Positions 1 through 9,723 of a stretch of DNA of 64,000 nt are shown here, piece after piece (positions within the stretch are counted from its first letter, which is position 1; each line of letters begins with the position of its first letter). Both the position numbers and the translations under genes were made by a program. The notes below the pieces were generated by a model. It was not told the DNA's origin. It did not search any database and was given only the letters and a program-made list of their open reading frames with translations. This DNA comes from Thermoanaerobaculum sp. (GTDB lineage Bacteria; Acidobacteriota; Thermoanaerobaculia; Multivoradales; UBA5704). The stretch is from assembly GCA_021154885.1 (NCBI GenBank), contig JAJKHS010000042.1:1-64000 (forward strand), written 5' to 3'.

Positions 1-3
1 CCA

Positions 4-633
4 GTGGCAAGATATACCGGACCCGTCTGCCGGCTGTGCCGGCGCGAACGGATGAAGCTGTTCCTCAAGGGAGACCGCTGTTTCAAGGAGAAGTGCGCCG
101 TTGAGCGCCGCAACTTCCCGCCCGGCCAGCACGGCACGCGGCGCGGGCGGCGGACGCTCGGCTATGGCCTGCAGCTCCGCGAGAAGCAGAAGGTGAAGCG
201 CATCTACGGCGTGCTCGAGGCGCAGTTCCGCACTTATTTCGAGGAGGCCGACCGCCGCAAGGGCATCACCGGCGAGAACCTGCTGGTGATGCTGGAGAAG
301 CGGCTGGACAACGTCATCTACAGTCTGGGCTTCGCCGCCTCCCGGGCTCAGGCGCGGCAGTTCGTCCGCCATGGGCACGTGCAGGTGGACGGCCGCAAGA
401 TCACCATCCCCTCCTATCAGGTGAGGGCCGGGCAGGCGGTCGCGATCAAGGATGCCAGCCGCAAGAACCCGCTGATCCGGTCCAGCGTCGAGACGGCGCG
501 GGGTCGAGGCGTGCCGGAGTGGCTGGAGCTGGATGCGGAGAACACCACCGGCAAAGTGCTGCGCCTCCCCGTCCGCGAGGACATCAAGCTCCCCATTCAG
601 GAGCAGTTGATCGTCGAGCTCTACAGCCGCTGA
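4..633 (+). CDS. rpsD: 30S ribosomal protein S4
   Basis: Primary 16S rRNA-binding protein that nucleates small-subunit assembly. The 209-residue product has the usual S4 length and starts with GTG (MARYTGP...). The N-terminal domain keeps Cys9, Cys12, Cys26 and Cys31, the zinc-binding form of S4. The S4 RNA-binding domain lies at about 95-160 ([16 protein letters not shown]...). It heads a same-strand cluster rpsD-rpoA-rplQ with 33 and 23 nt gaps, the common end of the alpha operon. In many bacteria S4 represses this operon translationally, but I see no operator that I can assign. The other genes of the operon lie left of the window. Confidence 0.98.
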   Translation: MARYTGPVCRLCRRERMKLFLKGDRCFKEKCAVERRNFPPGQHGTRRGRRTLGYGLQLREKQKVKRIYGVLEAQFRTYFEEADRRKGITGENLLVMLEKRLDNVIYSLGFAASRAQARQFVRHGHVQVDGRKITIPSYQVRAGQAVAIKDASRKNPLIRSSVETARGRGVPEWLELDAENTTGKVLRLPVREDIKLPIQEQLIVELYSR

Positions 634-666
634 TCGGGAGTCGAAACTCAGGGAAGGAGTTCCATT

Positions 667-1656
667 ATGCTTTGGAAAGGTTTTCAACGCCCCAAGCGCG
701 TTGAGGTCGATACGGAGACGCTGACCGGGACGTACGGCCGCTTCACCGCGCAGCCGTTCGAGCGCGGCTTCGCCACCACCATCGGCAACGCCCTGCGGCG
801 CTGCCTGCTGTCGTCCATCGAGGGCGCGGCCATCACCGCCGTGAACATCGAGGGCGTGCTGCACGAGTTCTCGTCGATCCCCGGCGTCCAGGAGGACGTC
901 ACCGACATCATCCTCAACCTCAAGCAGATGGCCATCACCCTCCACTCGGAGGAGGCGAAGGTCCTGTCCATCGACGTCCAGGGGCCGGGCACGGTGACGG
1001 CGGGCCACATGAACGAGGATCCGCAGGTCGAGATCTTCGACCCCAGCGTCCACATCGCCACCGTCAACGAGGAGGGCCGGCTCAAGCTGCAGGCCCAGAT
1101 CAAGAAGGGGCGCGGCTACGTTTCGGCCGACCGCAACTTCGACGAGTCCATGGGCATCGGCTGGATCCCGGTGGACTCGGCCCACAGCCCGGTGCGGCGG
1201 GTCAACTACCGGGTCGAGGCCGCCCGTCTGGGCCAGACCACGGACTACGAGCGCCTGATCCTCGAGATCTGGACCAATGGCACGGTGCGCCCCGAGGAGG
1301 CCGTGTCGCTCGCCGCCATGCTGCTCAAGGACCACCTCGGGATCTTCATCCAGACCGAGGAGAGCCTGCGCCACGACGGCGGCGAGCTGGGCCGCGAGGA
1401 GCTCGCCGGCCTCGACGCCCTGCTGGCCAAGAACATCGACGAGCTCGATCTGTCGGTGCGCTCGGCCAACTCGCTCAAGAACGCCAACATCCACACGCTC
1501 CGCGACCTGGTGCGCCGGACCGAGAAGGACATGCTGGAGACCAAGAACTTCGGCAAGAAGTCGCTGGAAGAGGTCCAGGAAGTCCTCGACAAGCTCGGTC
1601 TCTCCCTGGGAATGGACGTGCCGGAGCGCCCCTCCGGCGTCGGAGCTTCGGCCTGA
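667..1656 (+). CDS. rpoA: DNA-directed RNA polymerase alpha subunit
   Basis: Alpha subunit, which dimerises to scaffold RNA polymerase and contacts activators and UP elements through its C-terminal domain. The length of 329 is typical. The N-terminal dimerisation domain shows [17 protein letters not shown] (about residues 34-50). The alpha-CTD occupies the last 80 residues, with [13 protein letters not shown] and the helix-hairpin-helix region [12 protein letters not shown]. An AAGGAG ribosome site sits 6 nt before the ATG. It lies between rpsD and rplQ, the conserved order. Confidence 0.99.
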   Translation: MLWKGFQRPKRVEVDTETLTGTYGRFTAQPFERGFATTIGNALRRCLLSSIEGAAITAVNIEGVLHEFSSIPGVQEDVTDIILNLKQMAITLHSEEAKVLSIDVQGPGTVTAGHMNEDPQVEIFDPSVHIATVNEEGRLKLQAQIKKGRGYVSADRNFDESMGIGWIPVDSAHSPVRRVNYRVEAARLGQTTDYERLILEIWTNGTVRPEEAVSLAAMLLKDHLGIFIQTEESLRHDGGELGREELAGLDALLAKNIDELDLSVRSANSLKNANIHTLRDLVRRTEKDMLETKNFGKKSLEEVQEVLDKLGLSLGMDVPERPSGVGASA

Positions 1657-1679
1657 TCGGGGCCTGAGGAGAGAACGAC

Positions 1680-2225
1680 ATGCGTCACGCGGTCAAAGGC
1701 AGAAAGCTGGGGCGGACCTCCTCTCACCGGGAGGCCCTGTTCCGCAACCAGCTCCAGTCGCTGGTGGAGAAGGAGAAGATCGTCACCACCCTCCCCAAGG
1801 CCAAGGAGCTGCGCCCTATCGCCGAGAGAGTGATCACCCGGGGGAAGCACGGCACGCTCCACGACCGGCGCTGGGTGCTGCGCTGGGTGCTGAAGCGCGA
1901 GCTGGTCAAGAAGGTCTTCGACGACATCGCGCCGCGTTTCACGGAGCGGCCGGGCGGCTACCTGCGCATCGTCAAGCTCGGACCGCGTCAGGGTGACGGG
2001 GCCGAGATGGCGGTGCTCGAGCTGGTCGAGCGCGAGGCGGCCGCGGCGGAGGCCGAGCCGCCCAAGGAGCCCAAGAAGGCCCGGGAGCCGAAGCCCAAGA
2101 AGGAGGCCAAGGATTCCAAGGCCGATGCCAAGCCGAAGCGGGAGTCGAGGAAGGACACCCCCAAGAAGGTCTCGACCAAGAAGGAAGGCCGGGCCCAGGT
2201 CTCCAGCCCGAAGAAGAGCGTCTAG
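1680..2225 (+). CDS. rplQ: 50S ribosomal protein L17 with long basic C-terminal tail
   Basis: Large-subunit protein near the peptide exit tunnel. Residues 1-117 match the family from [17 protein letters not shown] to the LELVER end of the core. Residues 120-181 form a low-complexity extension rich in Lys, Glu, Ala and Pro. Bacterial L17 is usually about 115-130 residues, so roughly 60 residues are extra and probably disordered. GAGGAGAG precedes the ATG. It is the last gene of the cluster, and a strong hairpin starts 25 nt after its stop. Confidence 0.97.
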   Translation: MRHAVKGRKLGRTSSHREALFRNQLQSLVEKEKIVTTLPKAKELRPIAERVITRGKHGTLHDRRWVLRWVLKRELVKKVFDDIAPRFTERPGGYLRIVKLGPRQGDGAEMAVLELVEREAAAAEAEPPKEPKKAREPKPKKEAKDSKADAKPKRESRKDTPKKVSTKKEGRAQVSSPKKSV

Positions 2226-2249
2226 AAATCCCTACCCGAGAGATGAGAG

Positions 2250-2280
2250 AACGGCCGGCGCAAGCCGGCCGTTCGTGTTT
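2250..2280 (+). terminator. Intrinsic terminator after rplQ
   Basis: A 10-bp perfect stem (AACGGCCGGC, 2250-2259, with GCCGGCCGTT, 2264-2273) closes on a GCAA tetraloop and is followed by a T-rich tail (CGTGTTTC). It would end the rpsD-rpoA-rplQ transcript. Its position also argues against starting the next gene at 2243, because that start would place the hairpin inside the coding region. Confidence 0.8.
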
Positions 2281-2299
2281 CATCCTAGAATCGCGGCTG

Positions 2300-3496
2300 A
2301 TGGCCGCCGATTCCACGTCCCCCAAGCGTCCCAGGCTCGGCCGCAACGTCGTCGCCTTGGCCGCGGTGAGCTTTCTCACCGACGTGTCGAGCGACATGAC
2401 CTATCCGCTGTTGCCGGTTTTCCTGGCCAGCGTCCTGGGGGCCGGCGCCACGGCCGTGGGTGCCATCGAGGGGGCGGCCGAGACCACGGCGGCGCTCCTC
2501 AAGCTCGCCAGCGGCTGGTGGTCGGACCGCGTCTCGCGGCGCAAGCCGCTGGTGCTCGCGGGCTACACGCTCGCCTCCATCGTCCGGCCCCTGATCGGTC
2601 TCGCGCAGTCGGTGAGCCAGGTGCTGGCCATCCGGGTCACCGACCGGGTGGGCAAGGGGGTCCGCACCTCGCCGCGGGACGCCCTGATCGCTGACTCGGT
2701 CGATTCCGCCATCCGTGGCCGCGCCTTCGGCTTCCACCGCGCCGCCGACAATGCCGGCGCCATGGTGGGGCCGCTCCTCGCCTTTGCGATCCTGAAGTGG
2801 GGCGGGCTCCAGTTGCGCACCGTCTTCCTGCTCACCGCCATCCCCGGAGCGCTGGCGGTGCTGATGCTGTTTTTCGGCGTGCGCGAGGTGCCACGGGCGG
2901 CGCCCCGGAGCCAGGCGCCGCCGCTCGATTTGAAGACCCCTCTCGGGAAACGCTTCTGGGCCTTTCTCGGTGTCCTCCTCCTGTTCACCCTGGGCAACTC
3001 CACGGATGCTTTCCTGATCCTGCGGGCGGGTCAGCTCGGCGTCTCGACGGCCCTCATCCCCATCCTCTGGGCCCTGCTCAGCCTGGTCAAAGCCGTGGCC
3101 AGCACGCCCGGCGGAATCCTTTCGGACCGGGTCGGCAGGAAGCCCCTCATCGTCGCCGGCTGGCTCATCTATGCGACCGTCTACTTTGCCTTCGGCCGCG
3201 CCGGCCAGACTTGGCAGGCCTGGGCGCTCTTCGCCGTCTATGGCCTCTACTTCGGCTTGACCGAGGGGGTGGAGAAGGCGCTGGTGGCCGACCTCGTCCC
3301 GCAGGACCGGCGCGGCGCGGCCTTCGGCTGGTACAACCTCGCCTTGGGGATCGGCGCCCTGCCGGCCTCGCTCCTCTTCGGGTTCATCTGGGACCATTGG
3401 AGCTCGGCGCGGGCCTTCGACTTCGGCGCGCTCGTGGCCCTCGCCGCGGCGGCGGGGCTGGCCGTGGTGGCGCCGGGCCGGCGGACGGCCTCCTGA
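2300..3496 (+). CDS. MFS transporter
   Basis: Major facilitator superfamily permease of 398 residues with about 12 hydrophobic segments and a cytoplasmic half-way loop near REVPRAAPRSQAPP. The MFS signature between helices 2 and 3 is visible as GWWSDRVSRRKPLV, with a second copy in the C-terminal half (GGILSDRVGRKPLIV). An in-frame ATG at 2243 would add 19 residues that overlap the rplQ terminator, so I prefer 2300. The substrate cannot be read from the sequence. The gene faces the kinase gene, with stops one base apart. Confidence 0.85.
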   Translation: MAADSTSPKRPRLGRNVVALAAVSFLTDVSSDMTYPLLPVFLASVLGAGATAVGAIEGAAETTAALLKLASGWWSDRVSRRKPLVLAGYTLASIVRPLIGLAQSVSQVLAIRVTDRVGKGVRTSPRDALIADSVDSAIRGRAFGFHRAADNAGAMVGPLLAFAILKWGGLQLRTVFLLTAIPGALAVLMLFFGVREVPRAAPRSQAPPLDLKTPLGKRFWAFLGVLLLFTLGNSTDAFLILRAGQLGVSTALIPILWALLSLVKAVASTPGGILSDRVGRKPLIVAGWLIYATVYFAFGRAGQTWQAWALFAVYGLYFGLTEGVEKALVADLVPQDRRGAAFGWYNLALGIGALPASLLFGFIWDHWSSARAFDFGALVALAAAAGLAVVAPGRRTAS

Positions 3497-3497
3497 T

Positions 3498-6400
3498 TCA
3501 GCCGCCCCGGGCTTTCCTGGCGATGGCGCCGTAGCCCAGGCCGGCAGCCTCTTTCTGCAGCGCCGCGAGCCTGGCTCCGCCGTCGCCACCCTTCCCTTGG
3601 GCGGCCCGCTGCGCCAAGGCCAGCTCCGCCTGGAGTCGCACATCCAGCAGGCCGGCCCGGGCGGCCTGACCGGCGATGTTCCCCAGCACGGGCTCTTCGC
3701 TTCGGCCCAGTCGGGCGGCGGCAAGCTCGACGGTGAGGCGGGACTGGAGGTCCTGGTTGCCCTGGACGAGGGCCGAGGCGCGGCCGACGGCGTCCCGGGC
3801 CGCGGCGGCATTGCCGCGGGCGTCCTCGGCCTGGGCGGTGATCGCAAGGGCGCGGGCCTGATCGCTCACGGCTCCCTGGCGGCCCAGCTCCTCGGCGGCG
3901 GCACGGGCGAGGTCCGCGGCGCGCGCCGGATCGCCCAGGTCCAGCAGGACGCTGGCGAGGGCGAGCCGGCTCTCGGCCGAGGTTCCTTTTTCGCCGAGCC
4001 GGGTGCGCAGGGCGAGGGCCTCCTCGTGGCGCCGGCGGGCCTCGGCGGCGTTGCCTTCGCGGGCGAGCACCTCGCCCAAGCCGAAGAGCGAGTAGGCGGC
4101 GGCGCTCTTGTTGCCGGTCTGGCGGGCGAGGGTCAGGGCGGCGTCGAAATCCCCCCGGGCCGCGGCCAGCTCTCCCTGATCCAGGAGGACGGCGCCGAGG
4201 TTGTTGAGCGAGGCCACCTCGCCGATCTTCTGGCCGATCTCCCGCCGCATGGCGAGCGCCTCCTCATGCCGCTGGCGCGCCGCGGTCAGCTCCCCCTTGC
4301 GGCGCAGCACCACGCCGAGGTTGTCCAGGGCGTAGGCGGCGCCGCCCCGGTCCTGCTGTTCGCGGCGGATAGCGAGGGACTGCTCGAACAGCTTCGCCGC
4401 TTCGTCGAGCTCGCCCCGCCGCAGCAGCACGCCGGCGAGGTTGTTGAGGGCGTAGGCCTCGCCGCCGCGGCTGCCGATCTCATGGCTGATCGAGAGCACC
4501 TGCTCGTAGAGCTGGCGGGCGCGGTCCAGATCCCCCTGGCTCTTCAAGACCACGGCGATGTTGTTGAGGGCGCCGGCTTCGGCGCCGCGGTTGCCGATCT
4601 CGCGATAGGTGGCGAGCGCCTGCTCATAAAGACGGTCGGCGCCCGGCAGGTCGCCGCGGTCATAGAGGACGTTGGCGGCATGGGTGAGGGCCTCGGCCAC
4701 GCCCGCCCGGTCTCCCACCTGCTCGTGGAGCTTGCGCCCCGCCTCGCAGGCGGCGAGCGCCGCGTCCGGCTGCCCCAGGTTGCGCAGCGCCCGGCACTCC
4801 AGGAGGCGTCCTTGCGCCACCATCAGAGGCGCGCCCTGGGCCGCCCCGCGGGCCGCGGCACGGGCCGCCGAGGCCTGCTGCCGCTTGAAGTCCGCGCCGG
4901 CGCCCGCCGCCATCGCCTCGGCCAGGTCGATGCGGGGATCGTCCCGCGACGGCGCGGGGAGGGTGCGCAGGGCGGCAGTGGTGGCGAGGGCGTCCAACAC
5001 CCGGCCGGCGTCCGTCTGCACGGCGGCGAGGCGCAATCCGTAGTCGAGGTTGTCGGGGAACAGGGACCACAGCTTCCACCAGGTCTGGATGGCGTGGTCC
5101 CAGTCCTGGGTGACCTCGCGGTAGCGGCCCTCGATCAGCAGGCGCTCCTCGCGGGGGAGGTTGGCCGCGAGGTCGAAAGCCGCCTTGGCCTCGTCCCGTG
5201 CCTTGACGTCGTAGCCCAGGGCGTTCCACGCCGTGGCGAGGGCGGAGTGACTGAGGGCGTTGCCCGGCTCGGCCGCCACTGCCCGGGCCAGCAGGTCGCG
5301 GGCACCCACGGGATCGAAGAGGCGCAGCCGCTCGACCCCCTCGGAGTAGAGGCGGGCCGCCTCGGGGCTCGCCGGCAGGGCCGCACGCACTTCGCCATCG
5401 CCGGTATTGGCGCCCTCGTCCTCCACCCCCAACTGCCGGCGCAGACGCTTGCCCACCCGCGACACGAGATCGAAGAGTTGCCGCTCGCTGCCGGCTTCCG
5501 TCAAGGTGGTGGTCTCGCCTGCCCTGGTATCCTGCAGGCGGACGTCGAGGCGGATCTGCCGGCCCCCGGCCCCCCCGGCGCTGTCACCGCCGCCGAGGGC
5601 GACGTAGGAGCCGAGCACCACGGCATCGGAGCCCAGCAGGGTGCGCACCCGGCCGAGGGTGTCCCGGGCCAGGCTGTCGGCGGCTCCCAGGCCCAGCTCC
5701 ACCTTCGCCCGCGCCACGTTCTCGCCGGCGACCACGCGCAGACCGCCGCCCGCGCCCAGCTCGGTGGAGAGCATCTCGGACAGGGCGGACGACAGCCACG
5801 CCGTGCCGGGCTGGCCGGAGAGGTCCTTGAAGCCAAGAACGGCGACCGAGCGCCGGGGCGTGATGTCGGTGGCGGGCAGGGGGAGGTGACCCAGGGCCGC
5901 CGCCTGCTTCTCCCGCCACTGGCCGTAGCGCACCCAGCCTACGCCCACGGCGGCGAGGACCAGGGCCGCCAGGGCGGCGATCTGGAGCCGGCGCCGAGCA
6001 GCGCCGGGGCGGATAGGCGACGACGGCGGCGGGGACGGACGAGAGACCTCCGGCGCCGGCCGGGGGGTAAAGACGGTCGCCATCTCCACTGGCCGGTCGA
6101 GGGCGCGGATCACCTCGGGCGCGCTGGCGAAGCGGTCCGCCGGATCGCGCTCCAGGCAGCGCAGGATGGCCGCCTCCCAGCGCGGCTCGATGCCCGGCGC
6201 GTGAACCCGCGGCGGCACCGGCGCTTCCCGCAGCCGCTTGACCGCAGTCGACAGGGCGTTCTCCCCCAGGAAGGGGACGGTGCCGGTGAGCATCTCGTAG
6301 AGCACGATGCCGAAAGCGAAGATATCCGCTGCCGCCGTGATCTCGCCCCCGTCGACCTGCTCCGGCGCCAGGTAGGCGGGCGTGCCCACGACCCCGGCCG

Positions 6401-7286
6401 CGCCGGTCAGCGTGAGGGCCTGTCCGGCCGCGGGATCGGCGCCCGAATCCAGGCGAGCGAGGCCGAAGTCGGTGACCACCGCGCGAGGCCCGCGGCCGGC
6501 GTCGGCGCCCCGGCCCTCCACCAGCACCACGTTGCCCGGCTTCAGGTCGCGATGGACGACTCCCACCCGATGGGCGGCGTCGAGCGCCTCGGCGATCTGG
6601 CTGGCGATGGCCAGCGCCTCGCCGGGCAGCATGGGGCCGGCCCGGCGGAGCCGCTGCGAGAGCGTCTCGCCGGGCAGCAGCTCCATGGTGAGGAAGATGG
6701 TCGCCTCCGCCGAGCCCTCCTCCCGGTGGTGCGAGACGTCGAAGATCCGGCAGACGTTGGGGTGGGTCACCTTGCGGGCGAGTTGGATCTCGCGCCGGAA
6801 GCGCTCGACCGCCACGGCGTCCTGCGCCGCCTCCCAGCGCACGGTCTTCAGGGCCACCCGTCCTTTAAGCTCCAGGTCCTCCACCTCGAAGACCTCGCCC
6901 ATGCCGCCCCGGGCGATGAAGCGCACCACCCGGTAGCGGCCGGCGAGCAGCTCCCTGGGCGCGAAGCCGGGCTCGTCCGCGCCGCGCCGCCGCGCTGTGG
7001 AGGAGGCTACCGTGGCAGAAGGCGATCCGGCGACGCTCGCGCTCGCAGGCCCGGAGACGGGGAACGCGACGAAGGTCGGCGGGTTGGCGCCGATCGAGCC
7101 CACGGAGTTGGCCGGGTCCACCGGCGGCGCCCCAGGCCGCCGCACGCCGAACACCGTCTTGCACCCGGCGCACTGGAGGCGCAGCCGCGCCGGCATCTCC
7201 GAGGCCACGGAGAACCGCAGCCTCTGCCCGCAGCCGGGGCAGGGGACGGTGAACGACGACGGCGAGACCGAAGGGTGCTGGCTCAT
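3498..7286 (-). CDS. Ser/Thr protein kinase with zinc ribbon, TolB/FlgO-like domain and TPR array
   Basis: Receptor-like signalling kinase of 1262 residues. An N-terminal zinc ribbon has Cys16, Cys19, Cys39 and Cys42. The kinase domain follows (about 115-395), with the glycine loop (ARGGMGEVFEV), ALKTV lysine, HRDLKPGN catalytic loop, DFGLA and APEQ. One membrane helix lies near 435-455. The periplasmic part begins with a TolB/FlgO-like N-terminal domain (RSVAVLGFKDLSG...), which in related proteins precedes TPRs. It ends with many TPRs, among them repeats with LNNLGVVL-type helices. All catalytic residues are present, so it should be active. Substrates are unknown. It is divergent from the amidohydrolase gene. 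Confidence 0.93.
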   Translation of the reverse strand: MSQHPSVSPSSFTVPCPGCGQRLRFSVASEMPARLRLQCAGCKTVFGVRRPGAPPVDPANSVGSIGANPPTFVAFPVSGPASASVAGSPSATVASSTARRRGADEPGFAPRELLAGRYRVVRFIARGGMGEVFEVEDLELKGRVALKTVRWEAAQDAVAVERFRREIQLARKVTHPNVCRIFDVSHHREEGSAEATIFLTMELLPGETLSQRLRRAGPMLPGEALAIASQIAEALDAAHRVGVVHRDLKPGNVVLVEGRGADAGRGPRAVVTDFGLARLDSGADPAAGQALTLTGAAGVVGTPAYLAPEQVDGGEITAAADIFAFGIVLYEMLTGTVPFLGENALSTAVKRLREAPVPPRVHAPGIEPRWEAAILRCLERDPADRFASAPEVIRALDRPVEMATVFTPRPAPEVSRPSPPPSSPIRPGAARRRLQIAALAALVLAAVGVGWVRYGQWREKQAAALGHLPLPATDITPRRSVAVLGFKDLSGQPGTAWLSSALSEMLSTELGAGGGLRVVAGENVARAKVELGLGAADSLARDTLGRVRTLLGSDAVVLGSYVALGGGDSAGGAGGRQIRLDVRLQDTRAGETTTLTEAGSERQLFDLVSRVGKRLRRQLGVEDEGANTGDGEVRAALPASPEAARLYSEGVERLRLFDPVGARDLLARAVAAEPGNALSHSALATAWNALGYDVKARDEAKAAFDLAANLPREERLLIEGRYREVTQDWDHAIQTWWKLWSLFPDNLDYGLRLAAVQTDAGRVLDALATTAALRTLPAPSRDDPRIDLAEAMAAGAGADFKRQQASAARAAARGAAQGAPLMVAQGRLLECRALRNLGQPDAALAACEAGRKLHEQVGDRAGVAEALTHAANVLYDRGDLPGADRLYEQALATYREIGNRGAEAGALNNIAVVLKSQGDLDRARQLYEQVLSISHEIGSRGGEAYALNNLAGVLLRRGELDEAAKLFEQSLAIRREQQDRGGAAYALDNLGVVLRRKGELTAARQRHEEALAMRREIGQKIGEVASLNNLGAVLLDQGELAAARGDFDAALTLARQTGNKSAAAYSLFGLGEVLAREGNAAEARRRHEEALALRTRLGEKGTSAESRLALASVLLDLGDPARAADLARAAAEELGRQGAVSDQARALAITAQAEDARGNAAAARDAVGRASALVQGNQDLQSRLTVELAAARLGRSEEPVLGNIAGQAARAGLLDVRLQAELALAQRAAQGKGGDGGARLAALQKEAAGLGYGAIARKARGG

Positions 7287-7381
7287 TCCAGGGGCTTTGC
7301 CTTTATCTTACCCCGTCTCTTGCCGCTCGCAGCGGGTTTTGAGAGGATGGCGCGGCCGATCTACCCGAAGGAGCTCGAGCG

Positions 7382-9070
7382 ATGAAGAGGACGTGGCTGG
7401 CCCTGCTGCTCGTCGCCGCCTGTCTGGCGACCGCGACGAACGCGGCGGAGACGAAAGACAAGAAGCCGGAGGAGGCCAAGGCGAAGGCAGCCAAGGCCAA
7501 GGAAGAGACCGTCCTCCCCGCGCCGCCCCGCGCCGAGGGCGAAGGCCCCTTCCAGCGGCTCATCCTCCGCGGCGCGACGCTGATCGACGGCACGGGCGCG
7601 CCCCCCGTGGGACCGGTCGACATCGTCATCGAGAAGAACCGCATCGTCGACGTCGAGGTGGTGGGGAGCCCCGGGGTGGAGATCGACGCCAAGAAGCGGC
7701 CCAAGGCTGAAGCCGGGGACAAGGAGATCGACCTCCATGGGATGTTCGTGACGCCGGGTTTGATCGACATGCACGGCCACATCGGCGGCAAGGAGCAGGG
7801 CACGCCCGCCGAGTACGTCTTCAAGCTCTGGATGGGCCACGGCATCACCACCGTCCGCGATCCCGGCAGCCTCAACGGCGCCGACTGGACCCTGGATCAG
7901 AGAGCGAAGAGCGCCCGCAACGAGATCACGGCGCCCCGCATCAAGGCCTACGTCGTCTTCGGCCAAGGGCGGGAGGCGCCGTTCACCCGGCCCGAAGAGG
8001 GCCGCAAGTGGGTGGACGAGATCGCCGCCAAGGGGGCTGACGGCGTCAAGTTCTTCGGCTACCGGCCGGACATCATGCAGGCCGCTATCGACGAGATCAA
8101 GAAAAAGGGACTGCGCAGCGCCTGCCACCACGCCCAGATGGACGTCTCCCGGGTCAACGTCCTCACCTCCGCCCGCTGGGGGCTGACCAGCATGGAGCAT
8201 TGGTACGGGCTCCCCGAGGCCCTGTTCGCGGACCGCACCATCCAGGACTACCCCGTGGACTACAACTACGCCAACGAGGCGGACCGCTTCGGCGAGGCCG
8301 GCCGCCTGTGGAAACAGGCCGCGCCTCCCTACTCGCAGCGCTGGAACGAGGTGATGAACGAGCTCATCAGCCTCGACTTCACGATCGATCCCACCTTCAC
8401 GATCTATGAAGCAAGCCGCGACCTCGAGCGCGCCCGCCGCGCCGAATGGCACGACGAATACACCCTCCCTTCGCTCTGGGACTTCTACGCGCCCAACCGC
8501 CAGAACCACGGCGCCTACTGGTATTACTGGACCACCGAGAACGAGGTGGACTGGAAGAACAACTACCGCCTGTGGATGACCTTCGTCAACGAATACAAGA
8601 ACCGCGGCGGGCGGGTGACGGTCGGCTCGGACAGCGGCTTCATCTACAAGCTCTACGGCTTCGACTACATCCGTGAATTCGAGCTGCTGCGCGAGGCGGG
8701 CTTCCATCCCCTGGAGGTCATCCGCGCCGCCACGTTGAAAGGCGCCGAAGCCCTGGGGATGGACAAGGAGATCGGCACCGTCGAGCCGGGAAAGCTCGCT
8801 GACCTGGTCGTCCTGGAAGAGAACCCGATCGAAAACCTCGCCGTCTTCTACGGCACCGGCGTCGTCAAGGTGACAGCCAAGAACGAAGTCATCCGCACCG
8901 GCGGCGTCAAGTACACGATCAAAGACGGCATCGTCTACGATGCGAGAAAGCTCCTGGCCGACGTGCGGCGGATGGTCAAGGAAGCCAAGGACAAGGCGAA
9001 CCGGCCGGTGCTCTACCAGCCGGGATTGGCGCCGAAGACGGCGGAGAAGCCGAAGGGCTCAGAGCCCTGA
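7382..9070 (+). CDS. Secreted amidohydrolase-family metal-dependent hydrolase
   Basis: Exported hydrolase of 562 residues with a signal peptide (MKRTWLALLLVAACLATATNA). An Ala/Lys/Glu-rich linker precedes the amidohydrolase fold. Metal-ligand motifs of the superfamily are visible: MHGHIGG, a second His cluster (CHHAQMD) and a late Asp (GSDSGF). The C-terminal part carries the usual closing pattern (EIGTVEPGKLADLVVL). An AAGGAG site lies 8 nt before the ATG. The family includes imidazolonepropionase- and prolidase-like enzymes; the substrate cannot be named. It is divergent from the kinase gene, and the shared 95 bp must hold both promoters. Confidence 0.85.
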   Translation: MKRTWLALLLVAACLATATNAAETKDKKPEEAKAKAAKAKEETVLPAPPRAEGEGPFQRLILRGATLIDGTGAPPVGPVDIVIEKNRIVDVEVVGSPGVEIDAKKRPKAEAGDKEIDLHGMFVTPGLIDMHGHIGGKEQGTPAEYVFKLWMGHGITTVRDPGSLNGADWTLDQRAKSARNEITAPRIKAYVVFGQGREAPFTRPEEGRKWVDEIAAKGADGVKFFGYRPDIMQAAIDEIKKKGLRSACHHAQMDVSRVNVLTSARWGLTSMEHWYGLPEALFADRTIQDYPVDYNYANEADRFGEAGRLWKQAAPPYSQRWNEVMNELISLDFTIDPTFTIYEASRDLERARRAEWHDEYTLPSLWDFYAPNRQNHGAYWYYWTTENEVDWKNNYRLWMTFVNEYKNRGGRVTVGSDSGFIYKLYGFDYIREFELLREAGFHPLEVIRAATLKGAEALGMDKEIGTVEPGKLADLVVLEENPIENLAVFYGTGVVKVTAKNEVIRTGGVKYTIKDGIVYDARKLLADVRRMVKEAKDKANRPVLYQPGLAPKTAEKPKGSEP

Positions 9071-9119
9071 TCGCCGGGCTGGCGGGCGCGGGCGAAATCT
9101 GCCCGGCTCATCCGTCGCG

Positions 9120-9370
9120 CCCGGCAGCGCAGCCGCAGATTTGCCCGGCGCAACCGTTGATTTGACTGGCGCAGCCAAATTTTGAGTCAAAATTTCGGTG
9201 ATCTGACTTTTTTGGCGGAAATTTGCTCAGATCTCCCGGTGATTTGATCAAATCGGCCCGAATTTGCTCAGCGCATCCAATGCGCTGGATGGCGCGGCGC
9301 AGATTTGCTCAAAAATCCAAAAATTTGGATGGCGCAGCGGATGATTTGATCAGATCAACCGTTGCGCCGC
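9120..9370. repeat. AT-richer region of short palindromes and ATTTG repeats
   Basis: About 250 bp without a plausible gene. GATTTG or AATTTGCTC is repeated many times between GC-rich spacers of the GGCGCAGC type. At least three perfect palindromes occur: AAATTTTGA-g-TCAAAATTT at 9177-9195, GATTTGATCAAATC at 9241-9254 and ATCCAAAAATTTGGAT at 9315-9330. It lies between the amidohydrolase stop and the element at 9453. It could be decayed mobile DNA or a protein-binding array; nothing in the sequence decides this. Confidence 0.6.
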
Positions 9371-9452
9371 TTGCGCAGCTCCCGCCCATACCTTTCCGCG
9401 CATCTCGTGTCCGGGATTCGGTCCGGGATTCGCGACGCCGGAGGCACGAGTG

Positions 9453-9707
9453 GAGCGGACCGGCATCGCCGCATCGGAGACGACCCGCCGTCCCCGTGGC
9501 CTCCGAAACAATCTCGTATCGGGTCTGGGTCGTCTCTACGGAACCGCGGAGACGCGGCGAGCGACAGGGATTCCGGAGAGGCTGGGAGAAGCCGCTTCGC
9601 GAAGCCCCCGGAATCGCCATCCTTTTGCCCTCGCGAGACCGGTCCGTAGAGACGACCCAGACCCGTTACGATACCCGCGGCAGGCCACGGGGACGGCGGG
9701 TCGTCTC
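9453..9707 (-). repeat. Long palindromic element, copy A
   Basis: A roughly 255-bp element with long complementary arms. The left arm 9477-9542 (GAGACGACCCGCCGTCCCCG... to ...GTCGTCTCTACGGA) pairs with the right arm 9643-9707 over most of its length, around a centre that is partly self-complementary. No ORF in it looks real. Its minus strand aligns with copy B at 13553-13730. Arms built on GTAGAGACG with no coding capacity fit a REP- or MITE-like repeat. It ends 17 bp from the stop of the CHAT-STAND gene and could also terminate transcription. Confidence 0.7.
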
Positions 9708-9723
9708 TGGAGCGGGAGCCCCT

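Noticed and set aside
2285-3847. 520-codon minus-strand frame over the MFS gene
   Set aside because: Antisense shadow, no domain, no ribosome site.
3597-7385. 1262-codon open frame on the plus strand
   Set aside because: Exact antisense of the kinase-TPR gene in GC-rich DNA; His/Arg/Gly-rich with no domain.
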